NCBI GenBank assembly: GCA_038040285.1
Contig: JBBPIN010000007.1
Location: forward strand, 1 to 64,000
Length of the DNA: 64,000 bases
DNA from: Mayfieldus sp038040285
GTDB lineage: Bacteria > Actinomycetota > Thermoleophilia > Solirubrobacterales > 70-9
Direction: 5' to 3'
Positions 32,188-40,507 of this stretch are shown here, in pieces. Positions within the stretch are counted from its first letter, which is position 1. The number at the start of each line of letters is the position of its first letter. Position numbers and translations under genes: made by a program. Under the pieces are notes generated by a model. It was not told the origin of the DNA and ran no database searches. It worked only from the letters and a program-made list of their open reading frames with translations.

Positions 32188-32859
32188 TCAAAGGAGGCTC
32201 TGGAGCCCGACCGTGAAGCGCTCCGGCAACTCCCCGACGCGGCGGACCGCGAGCAGTACCCCCGGCATGAACGAGTAGCGGTCGGTGGAGTCGTGGCGGA
32301 TCGTGAGCGTCTGGCCCTCGCCGCCGAAGATGACCTCCTGGTGGGCCACCAATCCGGGCAGGCGAACCGAATGGATCGGCTCATGCACGTTGCCGCCTGC
32401 CTCGCGGATCAGCACGGCGGTGCGCATTGCGGTGCCCGAGGGGGCGTCGAGCTTGCGGTCGTGGTGAAGCTCGACGATCTCGCACTCGGGCATGTGAGGG
32501 GCAACCTGCTGGGCCAGCTGCATCATCAGCGCCGCCCCGATCGCGAAGTTGGGAGCGACGAAGCAGTTGGCGTCGCCGGCGGCTCCGTCCACCACCTCGC
32601 GAAGCGCAGTCACGTCGAACCCGGTCGTTCCGACCACGGCGTGGACGCCCGCCTCCAGGCAGGCGCGGACGTTGTCGGAGGCTGCGTCGGGGGTGGTGAA
32701 ATCGACCACGACGTCGGCGCCACCGAGGACGGCGGACAGGTCGTCCCCCAGCGCCGGGTCCGCGCGTCCGGTCAGCTCCAAGTCGTCGGCGCTCTCGACC
32801 GCCTCGCAGACGGTCTTCCCCATCCGCCCCGCGGCGCCCGAAACGGCGACTCGAGTCAC
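32188..32859 (-). CDS. dapB: 4-hydroxy-tetrahydrodipicolinate reductase
   Basis: NAD(P)H-dependent second enzyme of the diaminopimelate pathway. Nucleotide-binding motif VAVSGAAGRMGKTV, the VVDFTTPDA and GTTGFD segments, and the substrate motif ELHHDRKLDAPSGTA are present. GTG 32859 overlaps the TGA of the M16 peptidase gene (GTGA), giving a normal 223-residue protein; the longer frame to 32973 is discarded. Confidence 0.94.
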   Translation of the reverse strand: MTRVAVSGAAGRMGKTVCEAVESADDLELTGRADPALGDDLSAVLGGADVVVDFTTPDAASDNVRACLEAGVHAVVGTTGFDVTALREVVDGAAGDANCFVAPNFAIGAALMMQLAQQVAPHMPECEIVELHHDRKLDAPSGTAMRTAVLIREAGGNVHEPIHSVRLPGLVAHQEVIFGGEGQTLTIRHDSTDRYSFMPGVLLAVRRVGELPERFTVGLQSLL

Positions 32860-34139
32860 TTGCTCGCCGCAGCCAAGGGCTCGGCCACATCTGCGACCGC
32901 ACGGCGGAAAAGCTCCTCGTCGCGCCCGATGCAGGCTGCGGAGAGGTGCTGCGTGTCGTAGAGGTCCTCGCACAGCGCCGTGACGTCGTCGACCGTGACC
33001 GCGTCCACCTTCGCCAAGATCTCGTCGAGCGAGTAGAGCGGCAGCCCGAAGAGGACGGCGTGGCCGAGCCTCGACATCCGCGACGCGGTCGACTCCGAGG
33101 AGAGAACGGTGCGGCCCTTGACGTGCTCCTTGCCGCGCGCAAGCTCCTCGTCGGACACGGGCTCGGTTCGCAGCCGCTCCAGCTCCGCCGCGATCACCGC
33201 ACAGGCCTCTTCGACGTTCTCCTCGCGCGTGCCGACGTAGGTTGCGACAAGCCCAAGGTCCGTGTACTTGTCGTTGTAGGAGCCGACCGAATATGCAAGG
33301 CCACGCTTCTCGCGAACCTCGATGAACAGCCGCGAGGAGGCGGCGCCGCCGAAGATCGAGTCGAACACCTCGAGCGCATAGCGACGCTCGTCGTCGCGGG
33401 TGAGCCCAGGCCCACCGAAGCAGATGTGGTACTGCTCGGTGTCCTTCTGGTGGAAGCGCAGGCGCGACTCGGTGGTCGCCCCGCTGCCGTTCAACTCACC
33501 TGCGCCTTGTGTCGGCGCGACGACGAATCGCCGCGCCAGCTCGCAGATCTGCTCGTGGTCGAGATGCCCAGCGGCAGCGACGACCAGGTTCGGCGCCACG
33601 TAGTGGCCATCGTGGTAGGCGGCGATCTCGGGCACCGGGACCGACGCGATCACCTCGGCGCGGCCGAGAATCCGGCGTCCGAGTGGGTGCTTGCCGAACA
33701 CCGCCTCGGCAAGGAAATCATGCACGCGGTCCATCGGCTCGTCCTCGTACATCGCGATCTCCTCCAGCACGACCTCGCGCTCGGAGTCGACCTCGGCGTA
33801 GGTCGGGTCGAGCAGCATCTCGCTGAGCAGCTTGAAGGCCTCCTCGGTGTGCTCGTCGAGGAAACGGCCATGCAGATGGGTGGTCTCCTTGCCGGTCGCC
33901 GCGTTCACCGACGCTCCCAGGCCGTCGAAGATCTCCGAGATCTCGATCGCCGAGTGCGTCTCGGTGCCCTTGAACAGCATGTGCTCGAGGAAGTGCGAGA
34001 CACCCTCCTGTGCGGGGGTCTCATTGCGCGAACCGGTCCTCACCCAGAGGCCCAGCGCGACCGAGCGCACCGAGGGCACCGCCTCGGTGACGACCCGAAC
34101 GCCGGAGTCGAGCTCGGTTAGCTGGCTGCTATCGCTCAC
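32856..34139 (-). CDS. M16 family zinc peptidase
   Basis: Insulinase/processing-peptidase-like protein with the inverted zinc motif HFLEHMLFKGT (HxxEH) and the distal Glu in EREVVLEEIAMYEDEP. The C-terminal M16 half with SRLFIEVREKRGLAYSVGSY is also present. Members next to pnp in Gram-positive bacteria are cytoplasmic peptidases of poorly known substrate. GTG 34139 overlaps pnp by 11 bases and gives the usual DSGVRVVTEAVP opening; the longer frame to 34166 is unlikely. Confidence 0.92.
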   Translation of the reverse strand: MSDSSQLTELDSGVRVVTEAVPSVRSVALGLWVRTGSRNETPAQEGVSHFLEHMLFKGTETHSAIEISEIFDGLGASVNAATGKETTHLHGRFLDEHTEEAFKLLSEMLLDPTYAEVDSEREVVLEEIAMYEDEPMDRVHDFLAEAVFGKHPLGRRILGRAEVIASVPVPEIAAYHDGHYVAPNLVVAAAGHLDHEQICELARRFVVAPTQGAGELNGSGATTESRLRFHQKDTEQYHICFGGPGLTRDDERRYALEVFDSIFGGAASSRLFIEVREKRGLAYSVGSYNDKYTDLGLVATYVGTREENVEEACAVIAAELERLRTEPVSDEELARGKEHVKGRTVLSSESTASRMSRLGHAVLFGLPLYSLDEILAKVDAVTVDDVTALCEDLYDTQHLSAACIGRDEELFRRAVADVAEPLAAASK

Positions 34140-36381
34140 GCCTGCTGCGATCGGGCCGACGTCCACCGCCGCGATCGCCGTCGCGTCGCGGGCGCCGGTC
34201 GCCGCCGTCTCGGCGGCCCCCGCCGTCGCTGCCGGTACCGACCGAGGTCAGCTCCTCGGCGCTCTTGCCTTCGACCGCAGGGTCGTCGGAGAGCCGCAGG
34301 CCGATGCGCCCGCGCTCGCGGTCGACCTCGACCACCGTCACGTCGAGCTCCTGGCCGGGCTTCAGCACACTCTCCACGGTCTCGACCCGCTCTCCGGGCT
34401 TGACGTTGGAGATGTGCAGCAGCCCGTCGGTGCCCTTCGTCAACTCGATGAAGGCGCCGAAGGTGGTCGTCTTGACCACCTTGGCGGCGTCGTAGCGGTC
34501 GCCGACCTCGGCCTCCTTGGTCATCGACTCGATGCGGGCGATGCAGGCCTCGACCAGCTCGCCGCTGGTCGCATAGACCTTCACCGTACCGTCGTCGTCG
34601 ACGTCGATCTCGGCCTCGAACTCCTCGCAGAGGGCGCGGATCGTCTCCCCGCCCTTGCCGATTACGGCCCCGATCTTCTCGGGGTCGATCTGGATCGCCT
34701 CGATCCTGGGCGCGTAGGGTGAGAGCTGATCGCGCGGGCCGTCGATCGCCTCGGCCATCTTGTCGAGGATGAACAGGCGTCCCTTGTTCGCCTGCTCGAG
34801 CGCGTCGCGCAGGATCTCGAAGGTGACGCCGCTGATCTTGATGTCCATCTGAAGGGCCGTGATCCCCTCCGACGTCCCGGCGACCTTGAAGTCCATGTCG
34901 CCGAGGTGGTCCTCGACGCCCGCGATGTCGGTGAGGACGACGTAGTCGTCGCCCTCCTTGATCAGGCCCATGGCGACCCCGGCGACCGGGTCCGAGACGG
35001 GAACGCCCGCCGCCTGAAGCGCCATCGATGAGGCGCATACAGAGCCCATCGAGGAGGAGCCGTTCGACTCCAGGGTCTCGGAGACCACCCGCAACACATA
35101 GGGGAAGCTCTCCTCGTCGGGAATCGTCGGCGCCAGAGCGCGCTCGGCGAGCGCACCGTGGCCGATGTCGCGGCGCTTCGGACCGCGCATGAAGCCAGCC
35201 TCGCCGACCGAGAAGGGCGGGAAGTTGTAGTGATGCCAGAAGCGCTTCGAGGTCGCGATCCCGAGCGTGTCGAGCCGCATGTCCATCCGGCTCGTGCCCA
35301 GCGCGACGTTGGAGAGGATCTGGGTCTCACCGCGGGTGAACAGCGCCGAGCCGTGTACACGTGGCGCAACGTCCACCTCACACTCGATCGGGCGGATCTC
35401 GTCCTGGGCCCGCCCGTCGGGTCGCTTCTTGTCGACCGCGATTCGGCGCCGAATGATGTCCTTCTCGAGCGTTGCGAAGGCAGCCTCGACGGACTGACGG
35501 CGCTCGGGGTCGGGCTCCTCTGCATCCTCGGCGCCTGCGTACTTCTCGAGCACCTCCTCCTCGACCGCCTTGGCCGCCTCCTGGCGGGCCAGCTTGTCGG
35601 GGACCGAGGTGGCCTCGTCGATCTTCGCCCCGTGCGAGGAGCGGATCTCCTCCAGCAGGCCCTCGTCGACCTCTGGCTCGGCGACCTCGAGCTTCTCCTT
35701 ACCGGCCTTGCCGCGCAGCTCTTCGATCGTTGCGACGATCTTCTTGATCTCGGCGTGGGCGATGTCGAGGGCGTCGAGGATCTCGGCCTCGCTGACGCCA
35801 CTGGCGCCTGCCTCGACCATCAGGATCGCCTCGTCGGTGCCGGCGACGATCAGGTCCAGCTCCAGCTCGTCGAGGCTCTCTTCCTCGGGGTTGACGACGA
35901 AGTCGCCGTCGAGCTTGCCAATACGAACCGCGCCGACGTGTTTGCCGACCGGAATCTCGGAGAGCGCCAGTGCCGCCGAGGCGCCGTTCATCGCCAGGAT
36001 GTCGTAGGGGTGGACGTGGTCCACCGACATCGGCTGGGCGACAAGTTGGGTCTCGAAGTGCCAGCCCTTCGGGAACAGGGGACGGATCGGACGGTCGATC
36101 ATCCGCGCCGTCAGGGTCGCCTTCTCTCCCGAACGCCCCTCGCGGCGGAAGAACGAGCCGGGGATCTTGCCCGCGGCGTACATCCGCTCCTCGACGTCGA
36201 CGGTCAGGGGCAGGAAATCGACCTCTCGCAGATTGCCCATCGTCGCGGTGCACAGCACCATCGTTTCCCCGGCCTGCACGACCACAGATCCACTCGCCTG
36301 CTTGGCGAGCTTGCCGGTCTCGAATGAAATCTCGCTCTCGCCGACCTCGGCCGAGACGCGGCTAACGTCAAACATACTCAT
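34129..36381 (-). CDS. pnp: Polyribonucleotide nucleotidyltransferase (PNPase)
   Basis: Phosphorolytic 3'-5' exoribonuclease. Two RNase PH domains (first with GSFFRREGR, second with PLDTLG-like region RMDMRLDTLG and ESNGSSSMGSVC), the KH domain (IGAVIGKGGETIRALCEE) and the S1 domain (GAFIELTKGTDGLLHISNV) are complete, and the tail is rich in Arg/Gly/Asp. The first two in-frame ATGs (36381, 36375) are both usable. GGAGG lies 12 bases before the first, just after a hairpin that could control translation. Confidence 0.96.
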   Translation of the reverse strand: MSMFDVSRVSAEVGESEISFETGKLAKQASGSVVVQAGETMVLCTATMGNLREVDFLPLTVDVEERMYAAGKIPGSFFRREGRSGEKATLTARMIDRPIRPLFPKGWHFETQLVAQPMSVDHVHPYDILAMNGASAALALSEIPVGKHVGAVRIGKLDGDFVVNPEEESLDELELDLIVAGTDEAILMVEAGASGVSEAEILDALDIAHAEIKKIVATIEELRGKAGKEKLEVAEPEVDEGLLEEIRSSHGAKIDEATSVPDKLARQEAAKAVEEEVLEKYAGAEDAEEPDPERRQSVEAAFATLEKDIIRRRIAVDKKRPDGRAQDEIRPIECEVDVAPRVHGSALFTRGETQILSNVALGTSRMDMRLDTLGIATSKRFWHHYNFPPFSVGEAGFMRGPKRRDIGHGALAERALAPTIPDEESFPYVLRVVSETLESNGSSSMGSVCASSMALQAAGVPVSDPVAGVAMGLIKEGDDYVVLTDIAGVEDHLGDMDFKVAGTSEGITALQMDIKISGVTFEILRDALEQANKGRLFILDKMAEAIDGPRDQLSPYAPRIEAIQIDPEKIGAVIGKGGETIRALCEEFEAEIDVDDDGTVKVYATSGELVEACIARIESMTKEAEVGDRYDAAKVVKTTTFGAFIELTKGTDGLLHISNVKPGERVETVESVLKPGQELDVTVVEVDRERGRIGLRLSDDPAVEGKSAEELTSVGTGSDGGGRRDGGDRRPRRDGDRGGGRRPDRSRRER

Positions 36382-36397
36382 CTAGGTTTTTACCTCC

Positions 36398-36416
36398 GGC
36401 CGCCCGGTTGGCGGCC
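36398..36416 (-). promoter_or_regulatory. Hairpin next to the pnp ribosome site
   Basis: GGCCGCC (36398-36404) pairs with GGCGGCC (36410-36416) across CGGTT, directly upstream of GGAGG on the minus strand. A -10-like TAAGAT at 36459-36454 would start a leader of about 65 bases containing it. In other bacteria PNPase controls its own mRNA through a leader stem; that role here is inference. Confidence 0.4.
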
Positions 36417-36470
36417 CTTTCGCTTTAAGAACTCTCGTTCTCTGTCGGAGGCGATCTTACAGAGGAGTCG

Positions 36471-36498
36471 CTAGTTGCTAGTTGCTAGTCGCTGGTGG
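36471..36498. repeat. 7-bp tandem repeats at the end of the DsbA-like gene
   Basis: Units CTAGTTG, CTAGTTG, CTAGTCG, CTGGTGG. The unit differs from the CGAATGA family but has the same length and also sits at a gene junction; the TAG stop of the DsbA-like gene lies in the third unit. Confidence 0.7.
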
Positions 36499-36976
36499 CG
36501 ACGGACTCCAGGTCGCCTAGGGCAACCATCTCGCCTCCGCGAAACAGGGCCGGGGTACCGGTGACCCCGGCCCGGATCCCGGACTCGAAGTCCCGGCGGA
36601 CCCTGGCCTCGACCTCGGCGGAGCGGCGCTCGGCCTCGAAGCGCTCGAGGTCGAGGCCGAATCGGTCAGCCCGCTCCCAAAGGTGGGGGTCGTCGACCCT
36701 GCCGCGCTCGCCAAACAATGAGTCGACCATCTCGAAGAACTTCCCTTGGCTCCCCGCCGCCTCGGCGGCGCCGTGCAGGGCCGGCGAGCGAGGGTGTTCG
36801 CTGGCCATCGGCAAGTGGCGAAAGACGAGCCGCGCAGGCAGAACGCTGATCGGCTCCCAGGCGGCCGCACAGTGCGGGCAGCCGAGGTCGGCGTAGACGA
36901 TCAGCTCCTCCCCGTCGCCACGCATGTGGTCCTCCGCGCCGACCGGCGGGACTGCGGCGCTGGTTAGCTCGCTCAT
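36485..36976 (-). CDS. DsbA-family thioredoxin-fold oxidoreductase, cytoplasmic
   Basis: 163 residues with CPHC in VYADLGCPHCAAAWEP (redox pair), a helical insertion with LHGAAEAAGSQGKFFEMVD and the cis-Pro loop in GVTGTPALFRGG. No signal peptide or membrane anchor, so a cytoplasmic disulfide or FrnE-like role is likelier than periplasmic folding. It lies between a peroxiredoxin and pnp on the same strand, suggesting a small redox pair inside the RNA gene block. Confidence 0.82.
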   Translation of the reverse strand: MSELTSAAVPPVGAEDHMRGDGEELIVYADLGCPHCAAAWEPISVLPARLVFRHLPMASEHPRSPALHGAAEAAGSQGKFFEMVDSLFGERGRVDDPHLWERADRFGLDLERFEAERRSAEVEARVRRDFESGIRAGVTGTPALFRGGEMVALGDLESVATSD

Positions 36977-37013
36977 CCAGTTGGGCAGCTGGCGCCCGCA
37001 GGGAGGGACCCGC

Positions 37014-37475
37014 CTAGGACGCGACCGCTTCGAGCGCGTCGAAGATCAGGTTGGCGCCGGGAATCTCGAGCACGGTGGGGGACTCGTGCACCCAGCGCAC
37101 CACGCCCTCCTCGTCGACCAGCACCAGCGAGCGGTTGGCGGTTCCGAAGTCCTCGATGTAGGCGCCGTACTTGCGGCTCACCTCGCCCTTGGGGTGAAAA
37201 TCGGCGAGCAGCGGGATGTCGAGCCCGAGCTGCTTGCGAAACGCGTTGTGGGCCCAGCTCGAATCGACGCTGATCCCAAGCAGTTGCATCCCAGCCTCCT
37301 CGATCCGGCCCAGAACCTCCTGGTAGATCGAGAGCTGATCGCTGCACACGGAGCTGAAGTCGGCCGGGTAGAAGACCAGCATTACCTTGCGGCCGCGAAA
37401 GTCAGAAAGCGAAACCGGTTCGCCCTTGTGGTTGGGAAGGGTGAACTCCGGCGCCGGTTCGCCAGCTTCAATCAA
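37014..37475 (-). CDS. Peroxiredoxin (AhpE/BCP-like)
   Basis: 153 residues of the AhpC/TSA fold, reducing peroxides. The peroxidatic Cys44 is in FYPADFSSVCSDQL, where Pro, Ser and Cys match the PxxxS/TxxC motif; the conserved Arg may be in TANRSLVLVD. No second Cys is near, so it is probably a 1-Cys type needing an external thiol. Overlaps rpsO by 4 bases (ATGA) and is followed by the DsbA-like gene. Confidence 0.9.
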   Translation of the reverse strand: MIEAGEPAPEFTLPNHKGEPVSLSDFRGRKVMLVFYPADFSSVCSDQLSIYQEVLGRIEEAGMQLLGISVDSSWAHNAFRKQLGLDIPLLADFHPKGEVSRKYGAYIEDFGTANRSLVLVDEEGVVRWVHESPTVLEIPGANLIFDALEAVAS

Positions 37476-37741
37476 TGGCGAATACCAAGCTCGCCGACCA
37501 GCGTCCGGTAGCGCTCCAGGTCGCTGCGCTCCAGATAGCGCAGCAACCGGCGCCGCTTTCCGACCAGCATCAGCAGCCCGCGGCGCGAGTGGTGGTCCTT
37601 GACGTGGCCGCGGAGGTGCTCGGTCAGCTCGTTGATGCGCTCGGTGAGAAGCGCGACCTGGACCTCGGCGGAGCCGGTGTCGTCGGGCGAGCGCCCGTAC
37701 TTGCTGATCAGCTCCGCCTTTTGTTCCTTGGGCAAAGTCAT
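37472..37741 (-). CDS. rpsO: Small ribosomal subunit protein uS15
   Basis: 89 residues of S15, which binds 16S rRNA in the central domain: ELISKYGRSPDDTGSAEVQV, INELTEHLRGHVKDHHSRRG and LLMLVGKRRRLLRYL are signature segments. There is no ribosome site before the ATG; a -10-like TATCTT lies 6 bases upstream. The rpsO-pnp proximity is conserved in bacteria, here with two redox genes inserted between. Confidence 0.97.
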   Translation of the reverse strand: MTLPKEQKAELISKYGRSPDDTGSAEVQVALLTERINELTEHLRGHVKDHHSRRGLLMLVGKRRRLLRYLERSDLERYRTLVGELGIRH

Positions 37742-37744
37742 GGC

Positions 37745-37770
37745 AAAAAGATAGAGGCCCAGTGGGCCTC
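37745..37770 (-). terminator. Terminator-like hairpin between ribF and rpsO
   Basis: Minus strand: GAGGCCC and GGGCCTC (37770-37764 with 37760-37754) with a 3-base loop, then TATCTTTTT. It begins at the ribF stop and ends 3 bases before the rpsO ATG. It could end the ribF transcript or attenuate rpsO. Confidence 0.6.
37748..37753 (-). promoter_or_regulatory. -10 box of possible leaderless rpsO promoter
   Basis: Minus-strand TATCTT, 6 bases before the rpsO ATG, overlapping the terminator tail. rpsO would be re-initiated after readthrough is blocked. Confidence 0.35.
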
Positions 37771-38656
37771 AGGACGTTTGGAAGCTAGCACAGACCTCTC
37801 GTGCCTCATCGACGTCGCGATGCATCTGGGCGACCAGCTCCTCGGCGCTCGGGAAGCGCCGTTCCCCGCGCAGCCGCGAGACGAACGCGATCCGCAGGTT
37901 CAGCCCGTAGAGGTCCTCCTCGTGGTCGATCAGGTACGCCTCGATCAACACTCCGCGCCCGCTCTCGAAGGTTGGCCGCACGCCGATGTTCACGGCGGCC
38001 GGATGGCCGTTCGCGAACGCCGCGTAGACGCCGTGCCCGGGCGCGACGAGGCTGTCGTCGGGCACCAGATTAGCGGTCGGGAAGCCCAGCTCGCGCCCCC
38101 GCTTGTCGCCTTCGACCACCTTCCCGTCGAGCATGAACGGGGCGCCGAGGCAGCGGCGCGCCTCCTCCACCTCCCCGGCCGCGACCAGCGCCCGGATCCG
38201 AGTCGAGGAGACGGTCTCGCCATCGACCTCGACCAGCGGCACGACCCGGGTCTCGAACTCGTCGCGCGCCTGGAGCATCGCCGGATCGCCCTTCGCCTTG
38301 GCCCCAAAGCGGAAGTTCTCGCCCACCGAGACGCGCTCGGCGCCCAGCTTCTCGAGCAGCACCTGCTCGATGAAGCCCTCGGCAGGGATCTCGGAGAATT
38401 GCTCGTCGAAGGGGATCACGACCAGCTCGCTGACCCCCAAGCCATCGATCACGTCGCGTTTCACCTCGAAGGGCATGATCAGCTTTGGGGCCGCGGGCGG
38501 ATGCAGTATCTCGAGCGGGTGGGGCTCGAAGGTGAGCACCGTGTCGGCGTCGTCGATCACCTCCTGGTGGCCAAGATGCACCCCGTCGAAGGTCCCAATC
38601 GCAACGTGCCTGGCCCGGGGCTCGGCGTCAGGAAGCTTGGTCACTGTGATGCTCAT
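37769..38656 (-). CDS. ribF: Bifunctional riboflavin kinase/FAD synthetase
   Basis: Makes FMN and FAD. The N-terminal nucleotidyltransferase domain has AIGTFDGVHLGHQ, LTFEPHPLEIL and the STRIRALVAAGEVEEA segment; the C-terminal flavokinase domain has GRELGFPTANL and VNIGVRPTFESG. 295 residues is near normal. ATG 38656 overlaps the truB stop by 4 bases. Confidence 0.95.
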   Translation of the reverse strand: MSITVTKLPDAEPRARHVAIGTFDGVHLGHQEVIDDADTVLTFEPHPLEILHPPAAPKLIMPFEVKRDVIDGLGVSELVVIPFDEQFSEIPAEGFIEQVLLEKLGAERVSVGENFRFGAKAKGDPAMLQARDEFETRVVPLVEVDGETVSSTRIRALVAAGEVEEARRCLGAPFMLDGKVVEGDKRGRELGFPTANLVPDDSLVAPGHGVYAAFANGHPAAVNIGVRPTFESGRGVLIEAYLIDHEEDLYGLNLRIAFVSRLRGERRFPSAEELVAQMHRDVDEAREVCASFQTS

Positions 38657-39501
38657 GCGAGAACAACCTCAGGCTTCAATTCGTCGTCGTCGACGCGGGC
38701 CACGGCAAGGAGCTCGCCCTCGAAGGTGAGCCGAATGGCTCGTCGTTCGTCATTTGTCATTCGTCCTTCGGGGTTGGGGCCCATGCCTCGAATGACGAAT
38801 GACGAGTGACGAGTGACGATTGCCTGTCCGTGCGAAACGGCCTTCGCTTCCTCCGGCTCCAGGCGAACCTCTGGCAGGAACCCGAGCGCTTCCGATGGCG
38901 TCAGCTCCTGCCCAGCGTCCTCGACCTTGAAATGCCCGATCGCCACCCGCCGCAGGCTCTCACAGTAGGCGTCCGAGAGCGTTTCGATCAACGTCCGTAC
39001 GTAGGTGCCAGAGGAACACTCGATCTCGTAGGCTGCGGTGCCCTCGCCGGACTCGAGTAGCACGGCGCGCAGGATCTCGACCTCGCGCTCCGGGGTCTCG
39101 ACCGTCTCGCCGCGCTGTGCCTTGCGATACAGCCGCTCGCCCGCGACCTTTACCGCCGAGGTCATCGGCACGCGCTGGCGCACCCGCCCGGTGGGAAGCG
39201 CGAGCTGATCGGGAATCCGCCCGGTCTCGGTCAGGTCTCCCTCCGGGTCGCCGGTGCTGGAGCGCCAGCCCAGCCGGGCGGTTGCGAGATAGGTCTTTGA
39301 CAACGGCATCAGGTAACGCTGCAGCCGCGTCGCGTCGCCGAGCAAGACCAGCAGCAGTCCGGTGGCGAACGGGTCGAGCGTCCCGGCGTGCCCTACCTTG
39401 GTCCCTCGTTCCCTGCGCACCTGGGCGACCAGGTCGTGCGACGTGATCCCCGCTGGCTTGTCGCAGACCAGCACGGCGGCTTGCTCGGCCGCAGGCGCCA
39501 T
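38653..39501 (-). CDS. truB: tRNA pseudouridine(55) synthase, with a repeat-derived insertion
   Basis: Makes pseudouridine 55 in the T-loop of tRNAs. LVCDKPAGITSHDLV, the catalytic Asp in KVGHAGTLDPFATGLL, YLATARLGWRSSTGD and SSGTYVRTLIETL are standard. The PUA-like C-terminus is interrupted in frame by about 27 residues (starting VTRHSSFVIRG and ending GRMTNDERRA) encoded by 7-bp repeats. Normal sequence resumes at IRLTFEGELLAVARV. Start ATG 39501 lies 4 bases after nrnA; the longer frame to 39687 overlaps nrnA. Confidence 0.93.
   Translation of the reverse strand: MAPAAEQAAVLVCDKPAGITSHDLVAQVRRERGTKVGHAGTLDPFATGLLLVLLGDATRLQRYLMPLSKTYLATARLGWRSSTGDPEGDLTETGRIPDQLALPTGRVRQRVPMTSAVKVAGERLYRKAQRGETVETPEREVEILRAVLLESGEGTAAYEIECSSGTYVRTLIETLSDAYCESLRRVAIGHFKVEDAGQELTPSEALGFLPEVRLEPEEAKAVSHGQAIVTRHSSFVIRGMGPNPEGRMTNDERRAIRLTFEGELLAVARVDDDELKPEVVLA
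38740..38819. repeat. Inverted pair of 7-bp repeat arrays inside truB
   Basis: Left arm: TCGTCGT, TCGTCAT, TTGTCAT, TCGTCCT (38740-38767). Right arm: CGAATGA twice, CGAGTGA twice (38789-38816). The arms are reverse complements in unit sequence and can fold back across a 21-base GC-rich centre (GGGGTTGGGGCCC core). The whole insert preserves the truB frame. Confidence 0.8.
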
Positions 39502-39505
39502 CGGG

Positions 39506-40507
39506 CTAATCGGATGGCTGGCCAGCCAGCTTCGAGCAAAGAAAATCGACGATCTCGTCCTTCTCGAGGTCGCTCGAGAACCCGGCGGCGCGCACGTGCC
39601 CGCCGCCACCGTGTACGCGGGCGATCGCCGATACGTCGACGCCGTCGCCGCTGGAGCGCAGGCTGACCTTGCGAGCAGCTCGTCCACGGCTACCGAGCTC
39701 GCGGATCACGGCCGCCACCTTCGTCCCCTCGAGCGAGCGCAGAAAGTCGATGATCCCCTCGGTCATCTCCTCGCCGGAGCCCGTCGCCTCGTAGTCGGCC
39801 CCGCTGATGTACGTGACCGCAAGTCCCTCGCAGGGGCGCTCGATCGCATCCAGGGCTCGCGCCACGAGACGCAGCTTCTCCAGGGGGACATTCTCGTAGA
39901 GCCGACGGTAGGTGTCGTTGACATCGACCCCGGCCTCGATCAGAGCAGCCGCGATCCGATGCGTGTCGGCGTTGGTGTTCTCGTAGGAGAACCGGCCCGT
40001 GTCGGTGACCAGGCCGACGTAGAGCGCCGAGGCCATATCCGGGGTGATCTCGACACCCATCTGACGAGCGAGCTCGTAGACGATCTCAGCCGTCGAAGAG
40101 GCTTCGACGTCGACCAGGTTGACGTCGCCGAAGCGGGTGTTGTCGTGGTGATGGTCAATGTTGATCACGTGCGCCCCGTCGTTGCTCAGGAAGTCGACCG
40201 GCATCCGCTCGATGTTTCCGCAATCGAGGAACACGACGTTGCGATCCGCCATGTCGGCGGGCGGCTCGTGAAACACCTCCTCGAGGGGAAGGAAGCGGTA
40301 CTCGATCGGCAGCGGGAACTCCTTCGCGGCGAGGAACATCACCGAGTCCTTGCCGAGCTGACCGAGCAGGTGGTGCATCGCCAGCAGCGACCCGAGCGCG
40401 TCGCCGTCGGGACCCTCGTGGGTGGTGAGCAGGAACCGGTCCGCGGCGCGGATCTCCGCCGCGACGGCCTCCATGTCGGTCGCCACCAGGTCGGTCGGCC
40501 CGCTCAT
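39506..40507 (-). CDS. nrnA: DHH phosphoesterase NrnA (oligoribonuclease/pAp phosphatase)
   Basis: 333 residues. DHH domain with THEGPDGDALGS, VFLDCGN, the VINIDHHHDN metal motif and GLVTDTGRFSY; DHHA1 domain with SLRSSGDGVDVSAIA and the GGGGHVRAAGF substrate motif. It degrades nano-RNAs and 3'-phosphoadenosine 5'-phosphate. ATG 40507 overlaps the rbfA stop by 4 bases; the rbfA-nrnA-truB-ribF order is typical. Confidence 0.93.
   Translation of the reverse strand: MSGPTDLVATDMEAVAAEIRAADRFLLTTHEGPDGDALGSLLAMHHLLGQLGKDSVMFLAAKEFPLPIEYRFLPLEEVFHEPPADMADRNVVFLDCGNIERMPVDFLSNDGAHVINIDHHHDNTRFGDVNLVDVEASSTAEIVYELARQMGVEITPDMASALYVGLVTDTGRFSYENTNADTHRIAAALIEAGVDVNDTYRRLYENVPLEKLRLVARALDAIERPCEGLAVTYISGADYEATGSGEEMTEGIIDFLRSLEGTKVAAVIRELGSRGRAARKVSLRSSGDGVDVSAIARVHGGGGHVRAAGFSSDLEKDEIVDFLCSKLAGQPSD

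Noticed and set aside
38740..38819. Repeats in truB as a possible CRISPR array
   Set aside because: Units are only 7 bp with no unique spacers, and no cas gene is present in the window.
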